NCBI GenBank assembly: GCA_026874595.1
Contig: CM049307.1
Span: 35,692,862 to 35,756,861, forward strand
Direction: 5' to 3'
Source of the DNA: Sipunculus nudus
Lineage: Eukaryota; Annelida; Sipuncula; Golfingiida; Sipunculidae
Length of the DNA stretch: 64,000 nucleotides
Shown: positions 1 through 11,300 of the stretch, piece by piece
Numbering within the stretch: the first letter of the stretch is position 1
How the letters are laid out: the number at the start of each line of letters is the position of its first letter
Notes under the pieces: generated by a model
Told to the model about the DNA's origin: nothing
What the model saw: only the letters and a program-made list of their open reading frames with translations
The model's database searches: none
Translations under genes and position numbers: made by a program

Positions 1-2010
1 GCTGGCAGATCTTGTAACTCGGTATTCCGAACGTTCGCCTTTCGACTTCCTCCAATATGGCTGTTACTGCGGAATTGGCGGATATGGGGAACCTCTGGAT
101 AACATAGACAGGTAGACGTCATGCAGGGTTTTCTTTCCATTTGATATATGCAGTATTTGGCCTCGTTCACACATATTATTTTGTAACTAGAAAGCGTTCA
201 AAGACCACATACTTCTGGATCACTAAATCACTAAAATATTACCAGGACCAGAGATATTAAAAGAAGGAAAATACTATCAATTATTAATCCAAGCAGGGAA
301 AAATGCGACAGTTGCATCACAGGTAAGCTCTGTCTGCCAGACCAAAGGCGGGTATATTTAGATGACATCTGTCCAGATTGTAATTCTGACATTTTCATAC
401 TTCTGTATCAGTTCCAACATCAGGGCCCATTCAGAGCCCTTTTTCCTTCCTCTAACTCAAAACACTTGGTTCCGGACAAACCTCTTCCCGTCCCCTAGCT
501 CAAACATCGGGTCCCGGAGAACCTCTTCTGTCGGACCGGTTTAAGACTCATTTGTCTATTGCTTCAGACTCGCTATTAACGTGTGCATGTCCGTTTAATT
601 CATGATCGACCTTAAATTCATGTCAAACACAGTTATAACATTTTTTCTGTTTTATTTTCACGTCCTCCTGTACTGATCTCTTCCCCTTGCAATATTTGCG
701 CGTGTAAAATAAAAATATAAAAAAAAATACAAAAATAATAAAAAAAAGGTCTGGCCCCAACAATTCCAATTTATAGAACAAGAACTGCTTATTTGTAATT
801 CTATACAAGGTTTGCTACATACTTGTATGTTTTATTCCATCAACAGGAGCTTGGTCAGAATGTTATCCCTGGTGTGTTTGCCCTTTTCCTCAAAGAAAGG
901 ACAATGATATATTAAAAGTAGCAATACCATCGATTGTCAACGGAATGAGAGTTGTATATTTCTGTAAATGACTATAACTTCATGTTCTTGTGACCAGGTG
1001 TTGTAAGCAGCATGATCAGTGCTACAACCTGGGAGCAGGATGCAAGGCAGCCTTGTCACTCAGCTACTCAAAGTCCTGTCACGGAATGGGCTGCTCATGC
1101 TCAGGTAACGTAGTGCATACTACTCATTCTTGCCGAAACTGTTATGTTCTCATACATTGTATGTGGATACGAAATGCAGTTACGGAAACGGCTCAAAGTA
1201 TCGCAACCTATTATCATTATCCATATACATGAATTGTGATAATAGATACGGATATGCAAATAGGTGTGATAGGATTTTGTTAAAATACAGAGGTCCAGGT
1301 TTACAAGTCATATCTTTATGAATATACAATTTGTTCGTATGCCGATCCATGACCTCAAAACCTTTACCGGAAAATTAAGACAGGCGCAACGTTAAATATG
1401 AAGTGTATTTGTGTCTTTGTGAAAGGGAAGCTACATGTTAACCATTTATATGACATCATATAGGTAAATTTATGTGAAGGTACATGACCGTCCGGCGTGT
1501 ATGTGTACATGTAAATACTGTGAAACATTTTCATCATTGAAACTTGCAGAAACTGTTACTTAAAAACAAATGAGGTTCATTATATATCCGAGTTTTTCGG
1601 GTGAATACATTTTCGTGAATTTCATTTGCTCAAATGAATGTCACTCAGGGGTTAAATTTACACACTCTACGGAAATTTAAATGCTTAATCTCATCTTGTA
1701 TTCAAGGTCAACCCAATACCAATTCTTTCTGATTCAAATGCCTTTTTTATGTCTCATTATTTTATACGTTTGACCAAAATATCGTCACGTAGCGGTGTTT
1801 ATGTTGATCATCTCCATATGGGCGTGTGTGTGTTATAAATACACATACTTCTATGTTTTTGCAGAAACTGAGGACGAATGCGAGCAAAAAGTATGCCAGT
1901 GTGACGTCACATTCGCAGAGTGCCTTAAAGAACACACGTCTGTCTACAATGAGAGTTTAGTCGGGGTCAGGAACAGGATGTGCAAACGTTCAAAGAATCG
2001 TGACCTTTGA
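1..2010 (+). CDS. Secreted phospholipase A2-like protein, 3' part (three exons, 5' end outside window)
   Basis: Exons are 1-111 (open at the window edge), 998-1104 and 1865-2010, with TGA at 2008-2010. All joins use GT-AG and keep frame (AG|G, then G|AA). Exon 1 encodes the calcium-loop pattern YGCYCGIGG followed by a conserved LDNIDR stretch. Exon 2 begins with the active-site signature CCKQHDQC, with the catalytic His-Asp pair, and continues through Cys-rich CHGMGCSCS. Exon 3 adds CQCD and the last disulfide cysteines and ends in a basic tail. In this family the His and Ca2+ hydrolyse the sn-2 ester of phospholipids, and the enzyme is secreted and disulfide-rich. The signal peptide must lie upstream. 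Intron 1 holds two copies of a roughly 43-bp minisatellite unit (about 445-525). I cannot say whether it is digestive, venom-like or otoconin-like. A broken copy of its 3' end lies at 30085-30925. Confidence 0.9.
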
Positions 2011-2028
2011 CCCCCCTCTCTGTTCTAA

Positions 2029-2034
2029 AATAAA
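2029..2034 (+). promoter_or_regulatory. Poly(A) signal of the PLA2-like gene
   Basis: AATAAA lies 19 bases after the stop codon, a usual position for a short 3' UTR. The pseudogene copy has a changed word at the equivalent place. Confidence 0.6.
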
Positions 2035-2481
2035 TACATTTAGAATTATTGTTGAACTGTTTGTCTTTTGTACTTTCTAATTTAGGTGTATTTTCCAACA
2101 TGAGAAGCATTGCTATACCACATACACACTGACCGTAAAGGGTGCGGGGTGTAATGAAGGGTGGCTCGCGGTTTAGGAGATATATCATTTTAGAAGCACG
2201 GTTTCATTTTCAACGATTTCTTAAAAACTGCAATCTTTCCTTTAAAATAAAGTATGTTACTTAATGTCTCTGCTAATTCTACATGTCATGCATGTCCGTC
2301 TGCGTATATGCGTTAAAAATCTCTACTGGAGCGATTTTCACGCATACAGTCCGTATGAACTCAGGGATTCGGTGTATAGTGACGTCACTTCACCATATTT
2401 TGTGGAAGGCCTGCTCGATCCACTGTACAAATATACGTCTGCCAGTTCATGCATATACGCGCACATGGAAATACGCCTTTG

Positions 2482-2483
<2 letters not shown>

Positions 2484-2523
<40 letters not shown>
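2484..2523. repeat. (AT)n microsatellite
   Basis: About 20 AT dinucleotides. The paralogous position in copy B (near 36485) has almost none, so the array expanded, or was lost, after the duplication. The Tyr-Ile open frames across it are artefacts. Confidence 0.9.
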
Positions 2524-2527
<4 letters not shown>

Positions 2528-2869
2528 GCCGCTACACGGCAACACCTTTGACCGTGTCCATCGTTCCAGGCAAGCACGTTCCACGTACTCCAAATTTCAT
2601 TATGTTATCATATAACACAAGTGCCTATGAAAAAAATATCAATATAGATTTAACATAAACTGAATTCCATTCCTGGAGGAAAAACATTTTTTTCAATTTT
2701 TCCACATAAAAATGAGGTTGTGTGATTTGTTCAAAAAATATTACACATATTACTCATCCAAAGTAAAATGGGCTGTGATTGCAACCACTGACACGGTCAC
2801 AGTCTCTTGGTTTAATCTTAACAAATAGAAATATTTGGAGTTTCCAATATGTAAATCAACCAATTTCAA

Positions 2870-3084
2870 AATGGTTGTGCTGTAATGGGAATCATCATAC
2901 CTCTTTGAACTGTGAACATGAATCGGTTATATGGTGGCGTTCGGTAGTCTGTATAGGGATGGAGGAAACCAGGGGGAGCGGGAACATACACCCCTACGTT
3001 AGATGGGGCACTGTACAACCCGGGGATCGAACCGGGATCGCCAGTGGAGGGCGATGAGCGTTTTATCACTTGACTCTCCAACCA
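2870..3084 (-). mobile_element. tRNA-derived SINE, copy A
   Basis: On the minus strand the head reads GAGAGTCAAGTGATAAAACG, an A-box-like stretch, followed by GGTTCGATCCC, a perfect B box, at 3023-3033. These are the internal Pol III promoter parts of a tRNA-like head. A roughly 130-bp body follows. The same sequence, with the same flanks, is in copy B at 37310-37526, so the insertion predates the duplication. Confidence 0.75.
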
Positions 3085-3096
3085 ATCTAAATGTCG

Positions 3097-3107
3097 CACT
3101 CTAAAAA
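3097..3107. repeat. Left terminal inverted repeat of the CACTA-like element
   Basis: CACTCTAAAAA matches the inverse of 18199-18209 at 10 of 11 positions. It directly follows TCTAAATGTCG, which aligns with the empty site TCTAAATTTCG in copy B. Confidence 0.8.
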
Positions 3108-3560
3108 CTGAGGACATGTTTTATGTTTCAATATGAAACATCATTTTGTCCCGTTTTTTGAAACATGTGTTGGTGTTGTAAGATGTTTCAAGTAAGGGTC
3201 AAGTTTCAAATATTCATGAAACATGTTTCAAACGAAACCATGTCTCAAGAGCTTGATTTCAATTTATGAGACATGTTTTGGATACACATGTTTAGACTTG
3301 AAACATGCTTAAATTAAAACATGTCATAGGATATGTTTCAAATAAGGTGGAACATGTTATGTTATTTAAACATGTTTGAGGCAACATGTTTTGAATGACG
3401 TTTCAACTTGAAATATCAAATTTTTGAAACATCTTCTGAGACATCATTTGTCCCGTTTTTTGAAACACATGTCAACCGCACATGATGTTTCAACGTATGT
3501 ACGTTTTATTAAGCAAAAGACATGTTCTCATATGAAACATGCATCCAGAAGATTTGTAGG
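3108..3560. repeat. Left subterminal repeat region
   Basis: About 450 bp with many copies, in both orientations, of ATGTTTCA and TGAAACAT, often as ACATGTTTCA palindromes. A longer unit starting at ACATCATTTTGTCCCG appears near 3137 and again near 3441. The same words fill the other end at 18020-18198. In CACTA elements such words are binding sites for the accessory transposition protein. Confidence 0.75.
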
Positions 3561-4883
3561 CACCTTTTTTAAAGTAAAAGAACTTAAATTGGGTTCAGTG
3601 ATGGGAATATTCCACATTTCAATCTTACTGAAAATAGGAAAAAAAAAACAATATGCACACTTTTCCCATGAAAAATATACTTTTTAATACATGTATTCAA
3701 AATTAAAGAATGTAATAATTACAAATCATATTCATTTTTATAGTGCACAAACTTGTGCTTAGATTAGATAACGAATGGTTCAATTATATGAATACCAGAA
3801 ATAATTAGAAGGCATCAATCAGATGCCGAGACAGTTATGAACAGTTTGAAATAAGCAAAGAACACTCTGAATGGTCCAAACTGAACATTTACTGGTTCAT
3901 CATATTTAAATGGAACAAACTGTTATGTTTTCTTTTATTTCAGTTTTATTTGGGAATTATTAAGATCCAGTAATTACTAAATTAAGGTTATAATTAAACA
4001 CCTCCTGAAACCTAACACTACTGTTATTTTTGTTTTACTGTAAAAGGGACAAAAATAGGATTAAAATTAAACAATGAATGACATCATACCATTGTCATCT
4101 TAATTTTAAACTTATAATCTTTTCAAAATAAAAGTGTATTTTTTAATGGAAAATCATTCAACTCCTCATCCTGAGAGCTATACAAATGATCAACATGAAA
4201 TACTGGTAATTTAACCTAAACCTGAACCTATGAATTCTAAAAGTCCCTTCTTGTGATAATCTTAAGCTAAATCTTAGGATACGTTTACCCAGTCCTGCTG
4301 AAACACAGACATCTGCATCTAGCTTAAATATGAAAATAACATTAGCCGGTTAACACTCATCTTAAACGAATAGAAGCAAACAAACATTGTAAGTGCCCTG
4401 ATGTAACAACATCACAATGGTCATACCTTAACAATTACTAGTACATCCAATTTAAATGAAACAAACTGTTATGTTTTTTTTATATTTCAGTTTAATTAGG
4501 GAAATATAAGCATCTAGTAATTCCTAAACTAAGGTTATACATAAACACCTCTAGAAATCTAACATGGCTGCTATTTTTGTTTTACTGAAAACAAAGAACT
4601 AAATATGATTCAGCTAGTCCTGCTGAAACAAAGTAAGACATCTGCTTCTATCTTAAATATAAGAATAACATTAGCTGGTTAACAATGATCTCAAATGAAC
4701 AGAAGCAACCAACCAATATAAGTGCCCTGATGTAACAACATCACAACTGTTTCATATACCCCCACTCTGATACAGCAAGTATTCATTGTTACATTAAACT
4801 AGTGGCCAATGGGCCATGATGCTCAGCTTAATTCTAGGAAAATTTAACAATAGGTTACATGACTTCCAAGTGTCAAAGATATA

Positions 4884-4946
<63 letters not shown>

Positions 4947-5355
4947 AAGCCACTAAGCACTCATCAATAAATAACAATAGACAAAATTTAGTATCAGAGA
5001 TACTCACACAGAATGACTGGCAAAAAAACTGACTTGTATTATCAAATTATTCTGTCTTTCTACAAATGAATAAGGCTAAAAGTTACTAGTTTAGTTCTAA
5101 AGAGGTTTGGTTTATGGTAGGGGTGGTGGCTTACTGAATTAACAAACACTTGTTAAGTATTACCAGATTAACTGCCAGCTTGTAGCCAGCATTGAAAGAA
5201 ACAGAGCAAAAGTAAATACCAACGTCTGTAACATTTCAATGTGCCAGCAGGTCTGATCCTGTGAACAAACCCATAAAAATTCAATGTCTGGTGTGAGCAG
5301 CAAAAGTCTTTAACAGCAATAAAGTCTTTCTGAGTAGTTTTCTACAGAATAAACC
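3561..5355. repeat. Element 3' segment with a diverged internal duplication
   Basis: No coding exon is seen. A block starting AACAAACTGTTATGTTTT (near 3912 and 4460) and a second starting CAGTCCTGCTGAAACA (near 4292 and 4615) each occur twice in the same order; the copies are diverged and the spacer between the blocks is shorter in the second. An (AT)n tract occupies about 4884-4947. The stretch also holds the 3' UTR of the SAM gene, but I found no clear poly(A) signal. Confidence 0.6.
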
Positions 5356-8300
5356 TTATTTGTTAAGAGCCCCTATAAACTGCTTGTATGATGTGCTCTT
5401 GTCTTTCTCTGGAACCTTCACCTGCAAACACTTTTCTTGGAACAAGTTTAAAATCTGTGCATAGTCACGAGGATATGCCAAGAACAAGATGTAGTAACAT
5501 GACAACAATAAGTAGCATGTTTTCCAGACGCATCCGTGTTCTAAATGACAGACTGTTTTCCCATCTGCAAGAATCACACTAGATCTTACTTCTTGGCCAT
5601 TCAAAACAAAAACAGCAAATGGTTCAGCCCCCTCTGATGTTTTGAAGGAAGTATCCGTGATATCTTCCTGAAAAGAAGTGATCAGTTATAAATTATGCAT
5701 GAGTCTAAATTATTATAACTCATAAATATATGCAGTATAATCATATATTAAAGACTAGTACACAGAAAATACTGAACAAATCAAAGAGAAACTCGAAAAT
5801 TTGCATTTGCAGGCAAATGCATTAAGCGCCCCGTGAAGCACAAATATAATTTCTGTAAATATGGGTCAAGGTCAACCAAAAGTTACTCAGTTCGGGCGAG
5901 TCATTAGTCAATGGCTTTCACAAAATTAGAATGAACTCTTGGTGCTATTGTGTTGACAAACAAATGATTCCCAAAGTCTACTGTGATTTGATCTTGAGAG
6001 CACAAGTTGCATAATGAGTGAAATGGGTACTGTTAAACAAACTGATGAATAATGCATGGTTTGGTATAATTCTGATGAATAATAAATGATTTCAGAAAAA
6101 TGAGATTAGTATGATGCAAAACTGATATACAAGAATATTTGACAGTATGTCTAAAATCATTTTTCCATGATACTGAGTCATTGGGAGAGTAGTTAGTCCT
6201 TGCCTTCCACTTAGAAATCCAATCAAAACCCTTGGTGCTATCTTGCTAACATCCAACTGATGCCCAAAGTCTACGCTGACTTGACCTTGAGAGCATATGT
6301 CTATGTCAAGGTCACAACACCAGTGTAAATATTTTTGCTTCTACTATACAGAACTATGATATAATATTGATAGATGGCAGCATGTGGGAGCTATGAGCAT
6401 TTTTAAAGTATAGATAGGGACACCCATATGGTAAAACAGTAAGCCCCCCCCCCCCCCCCCCCCGAGGTATTTAATTATAACTCAATATTAGGCAATGTGT
6501 ATAGCGATTTTGAATGAAAAATGTGCAGTATTTCAAAAGTTAGCTCTATCACCAAAAATCACATAAACGAAAATTCCAAATAAAAAAAATCCTTGATCAA
6601 GTTCACCCAAAGGTTGATGCATTTGAGCAAGTCATAAGGCCCAGCTTTTCACAAAGTAATACGCATATTAAATGAAAACCATAGCCAATATCAGGCTAAC
6701 GGGCATGTTAGGGGTGAGATTTCCAGTAAGAGCTGACCTTGAATGTAATCCAAACAACCAAAAAAAAATCTGTTGCCTTTCTAGCGCAGGATTACGAGAA
6801 TATTTTGATAGGTGGCAGCACTTCTGAGGTACAAGCCTCTAGAAATCTGCAGATGACGCGTAGCAGGTAAAACAATAAGCCCCCCTTATGGGGTGCTTAA
6901 TTAAAGATCTTATTATATAAAACAACTAAACTTGACACAAGGACTGCATTTTTATGCATGGGAAAAACAATGGTCTTTTATATCGAATGTTGGAGAAACT
7001 AATATTTTCTGTAAAAAAGATCATTTACTGTGTCAGATGTATCATTAGCTTTTCAAATGACATGACAATAGATTAGTTGAAAATTTCCTTAAAAGCAAAG
7101 ACAGAGCCTTAATCATGGAAAAGAAACAGCCTGAAGCTTATATTCTAAATATTAGAATTGTCTTGTGAAAATCCACAGTTAAAAAAAGTGGTTTGCACAT
7201 TGCAAATCATGCCACGCTGAGCAGTTCTGATGGTTAAGTGTAATGAGTTGGTAGGCAGAAGCAGGACTTGTCACTACAGGGTAGATTTAGGTCTTTTTCT
7301 TCTGTATCAGCATCAGTTAGATATTGGAGTGTAAAGAAATATATGAAACTTACTGAAGAAATAACCTGAACTGCTGATTTCTTCTTCTTTGCTCTACCTC
7401 GGCCACAGGATACACGTGCCTCTGCAACTTTAATCAGATCTAGCATGGTCTCTTCTTTATCTAAGTCAGCATTACTATCATGGAACTGTTCAATCTGCTT
7501 CATTAGATCTTTGAAATTTTTCTCAAACATGTTTGGACAAAAGCCCAACAATTTCATTTCAAGATGTAACATGCTTTCCTCATGGAGCCAAGGATACTGT
7601 CCCCACACAGTACTGAGTTTTAATTCAGTGGAAGGTTTACTGCGTATCCACTTCTGTCTTTCTTCAAATGTTTTACTCTGCCACTTCTCCACTTTTTCCA
7701 TATCTGGCTTATCCTTCACTTTCTCTTCCTTCAATTTTATAACTAAATCTCCTTCATCTTCTGATGAATCTCCTGAACAACTTGGAACTGCTACTGCCGC
7801 AGATGCATTATCCTTTGGTCTTTTCCACTGTGATACATTCAAGTCATTCAGTGATGCAATTCTCTTTTGCCTTCCTTTCTGTCTTGTTCGAATGTTTCTC
7901 AATTTGGCTGAGAGCTTTGTATTGAAGAACTGCCATTCAGTCCGCCCTGGCATAGCAAGTACAGGATATTTCCGGGTAATAGATTTACCTATTAAACAAG
8001 AAGCACAAAATACAAAACTGGTATTTACAGAAAACCACCAGAAAACATTCTAAATATATTTAGTTAATAAGAAAAGCAGAAAAGTAATTACTTATGGATA
8101 AATAACATTCTTTTGTAACCACTTTATAATGGCACTAAATGAAGAACCTTTTATCTAAGTCTTTAAACTTCCTGTAGCTGTTTGATTCACATGCATGGTA
8201 CTAAACCTGATAAATAAAATACTCCACCAAAAGCTATCTGTATGTGCATTCACACAGCTTTTTTTGTAAACAGCCATTTTCAGTTGGACACACATTTTGA

Positions 8301-11300
8301 AAGTTATCTGCAACAGTCAGAACAGATCTTTACATAAACAACTATAACATATCAGTCATAGTAAAACAGCAAGCTACCACCTATAAAGTAACTTTAAAAT
8401 AGGTAAGTATCCATTTTTTTAATTACTGAAGACCATCTTAACACTTCCTGATTACCAATCAAGTCATTACAGATGACAGTTTTAAGAGTTCAATAAAAAT
8501 TTTGTATTAACACTCTCCTTAGATTTCTTGCTTCTTTCAAGGTGACACTAAACACTGCCCGAAATAAACAAAACTCACTCAGGAATAGTTTTTGTATGAC
8601 TAAGAAAACCTGGACCATTAATCATTGATTGGAGTCTCAAAACTTGCAGAGAATTCTTACAGGATATAGGGATTTAAGGCATAATTTCCTGCAATTTTAA
8701 GCAATTCACAAATTTGACATGACTACCATCAGGACAAGAATAGGGGGGGGGGGGAGTAAGAGGGTTGCCACATCGGCTTCAGTACCAAAGTGTCTGAAAG
8801 GCTGATGGATGGCAGGCACATGGAAGGTGATTACTATTGCTCAGCCTGACTGATAGTTAACTTAGCTAATATATTTACAGCAACTGATAAGGTAAAAGTA
8901 GACATTTTCGGGAAATACTTTTTCTCACCTATGTTCTCAAATGAAAGTCTTGCTTCCTCCCTTGTTGTGGGGCAGATTGGCATGTAGAAAGCAGCTGACT
9001 CATCTATAATGTCATTGTATATTGCCAGAGCCTTCCCCTTGTTCTTTTCATCCAGGATACTTAGGATATGTTTGGAAAAATCTGGCAATGGAGCTGGGAA
9101 AGCAACAACAGGAATCTGTGCATCTTGTAAATCCAAACATGATGGTACTATCTGGGGTTGCAAGGTATTAACTGATCCTGCTTTCCCCTTGGCAGCAAGA
9201 TTTTCTGTAACCTGAAATATAATATGGTACTTTTAAACTTGAACAGGTATCTTAGATTTTATTGAAAATATTATTGCTGGCAGCTTGGTTGATATCGAAG
9301 CATTAAACAAGCATGTGCTGTGACAAAACAGTCACATCCATTTACTTAAATATTGGAAAGAACAGACAACATAGGCACATTTCATGAAAAAAATATGCCA
9401 AAATGAGAATTTTTTTCCAAGTGGTTAGTGCATGGGGCAGTCTTGAGAAAATACAATAAGTTTTATTATAAAACTGAAGTACTCCTTTAATTTCCGGAAG
9501 GATAAAGGTCACAGTGACCTGTTACAGGTTGGAAGGTTGTATTGAATTCTGAGCTTATGTCCAAGTTAAAGTATGTAAGCATTAGCTGTTTCAATTTGTG
9601 CTGGTCTAATGGATGCTGGATCGTCACGTTAAGCTATAAATTGAACAAGGGACCCATGGGTCACATCGCTCAGCCGTATTTTGGAAAATATTAGTAACTG
9701 CAAAATATTTTTATTTCTTTTGGTTTTTCATGTATATTATCATTTGAAAAGCTATGAGAAAATGGCCCTGCTAAAATGAAACTCTGTAAATTATAAAATA
9801 ATGGACATGACCAAAACCAGTTTGTGATGCACCAAGGGAAAAAATGGGCTTACGGTAAGTGTTATATAAAAGTAACATTTCATAAACAAATAATGTGTGA
9901 AGGTAATCAAGTTTTCAAAAGTTAAATATATGGCCATATGAATTAAAATTTAATCCCACAAAGTTTGACCAATATTTCTAATTTTAATACTAAGTTAACA
10001 GTGTTATTCACACCTAAGCCATGCCAACTTTAAGAGATATGAATGAAATGCTACAAAGTATTTATATCTTCTTATACCTTGTCAGTTAGCAGTTAGCCCT
10101 TACATTAGATCCTAATATTTTATCACATTTGAATATTAGGATTAAATTCCTGAACATTTTTTCTTTAAAAAAAATCAAAATTGTCTTAAGTCTTAATTTG
10201 TTTATTAGTCCTGTGTATTAAAGGGGTGGGTGGGGGGAGGGGGTCTCTGTTGTCACTGCTCGTTGCTGAAAAAAATGTTAATTATAAGATTCATCTAGTT
10301 CATAGTACAGTACAGGTCTGTCAACAGAATAGGGTGGGGGGGGGGGGGAGGGGAGGAAGAGAAAAAGGCTCCTTGTGGTATTAACTGCAGACAGCCTGAT
10401 CTCTGTGGAGATCAGTGATCCCAGCTCAACTCAGTGGAGAGAGGGCTTGCCTAGTGATGGGATTACATAACAACAGCCTGGGGAGCATAGAGAGCTGCAC
10501 TGAATGACCTACAGTGACCAAAGTGGACTGCTTGACAATGTAAGGGAATACAACAAAAGCCTCCAAAAAAATCAATAACTTGCCTAATTTTGCAGTTTTT
10601 ATTTTCAAAATTAGATATTAACAGATTAAATCCTTATGTGTACATGCTGTGAAAATTAAATCCACAGTACTTACAGGAAAAAAAAGTGCCATGGCAAAAG
10701 TTGTGCAAAATTTAAGGTACCAATTTTTTGTGCTGGTCTAATGGATGCTGGATCGTCACGTTAAGCTATAAATTGAACAAGGGACCCATGGGTCACATCG
10801 CTCAGCCGTATTTTGGAAAATATTAGTAACTGCAAAATATTTTTATTTCTTTTGGTTTTTCATGTATATTATCATTTGAAAAGCTATGAGAAAATGGCCC
10901 TGCTAAAATGAAACTCTGTAAATTATAAAATAATGGACATGACCAAAACCAGTTTGTGATGCACCAAGGGAAAAAATGGGCTTACGGTAAGTGTTATATA
11001 AAAGTAACATTTCATAAACAAATAATGTGTGAAGGTAATCAAGTTTTCAAAAGTTAAATATATGGCAATATGAATTAAAATTTAATCCCACAAAGTTTGA
11101 CCAATATTCCTAATTTTAATACTAAGTTAACAGTGTTATTCACACCTAAGCCATGCCAACTTTAAGAGATATGAATGAAATGCTACAAAGTATTTATATC
11201 TTCTTATACCTTGTCAGTTAGCAGTTAGCCCTTACATTAGATCCTAATATTTTATCACATTTGAATATTAGGATTAAATTCCTGAACATTTTTTCTTTAA

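Noticed and set aside
2866..3117. Possible functional tRNA gene on the minus strand
   Set aside because: Only the A-box-like and B-box parts fit; no full cloverleaf with anticodon and acceptor stem can be drawn, and a second copy with a shared non-tRNA body shows it is a SINE.
7234..7953. Free-standing 239-codon minus-strand gene
   Set aside because: The frame continues upstream of its first ATG to a good acceptor at 7988 and downstream passes a good donor at 7354; it is exon 4 of the SAM gene.
10426..10608. 60-codon frame repeated identically at 11560-11742
   Set aside because: Identity comes from the recent DNA tandem duplication, not from coding constraint; it sits in an intron and ends in poly-A-derived lysines.
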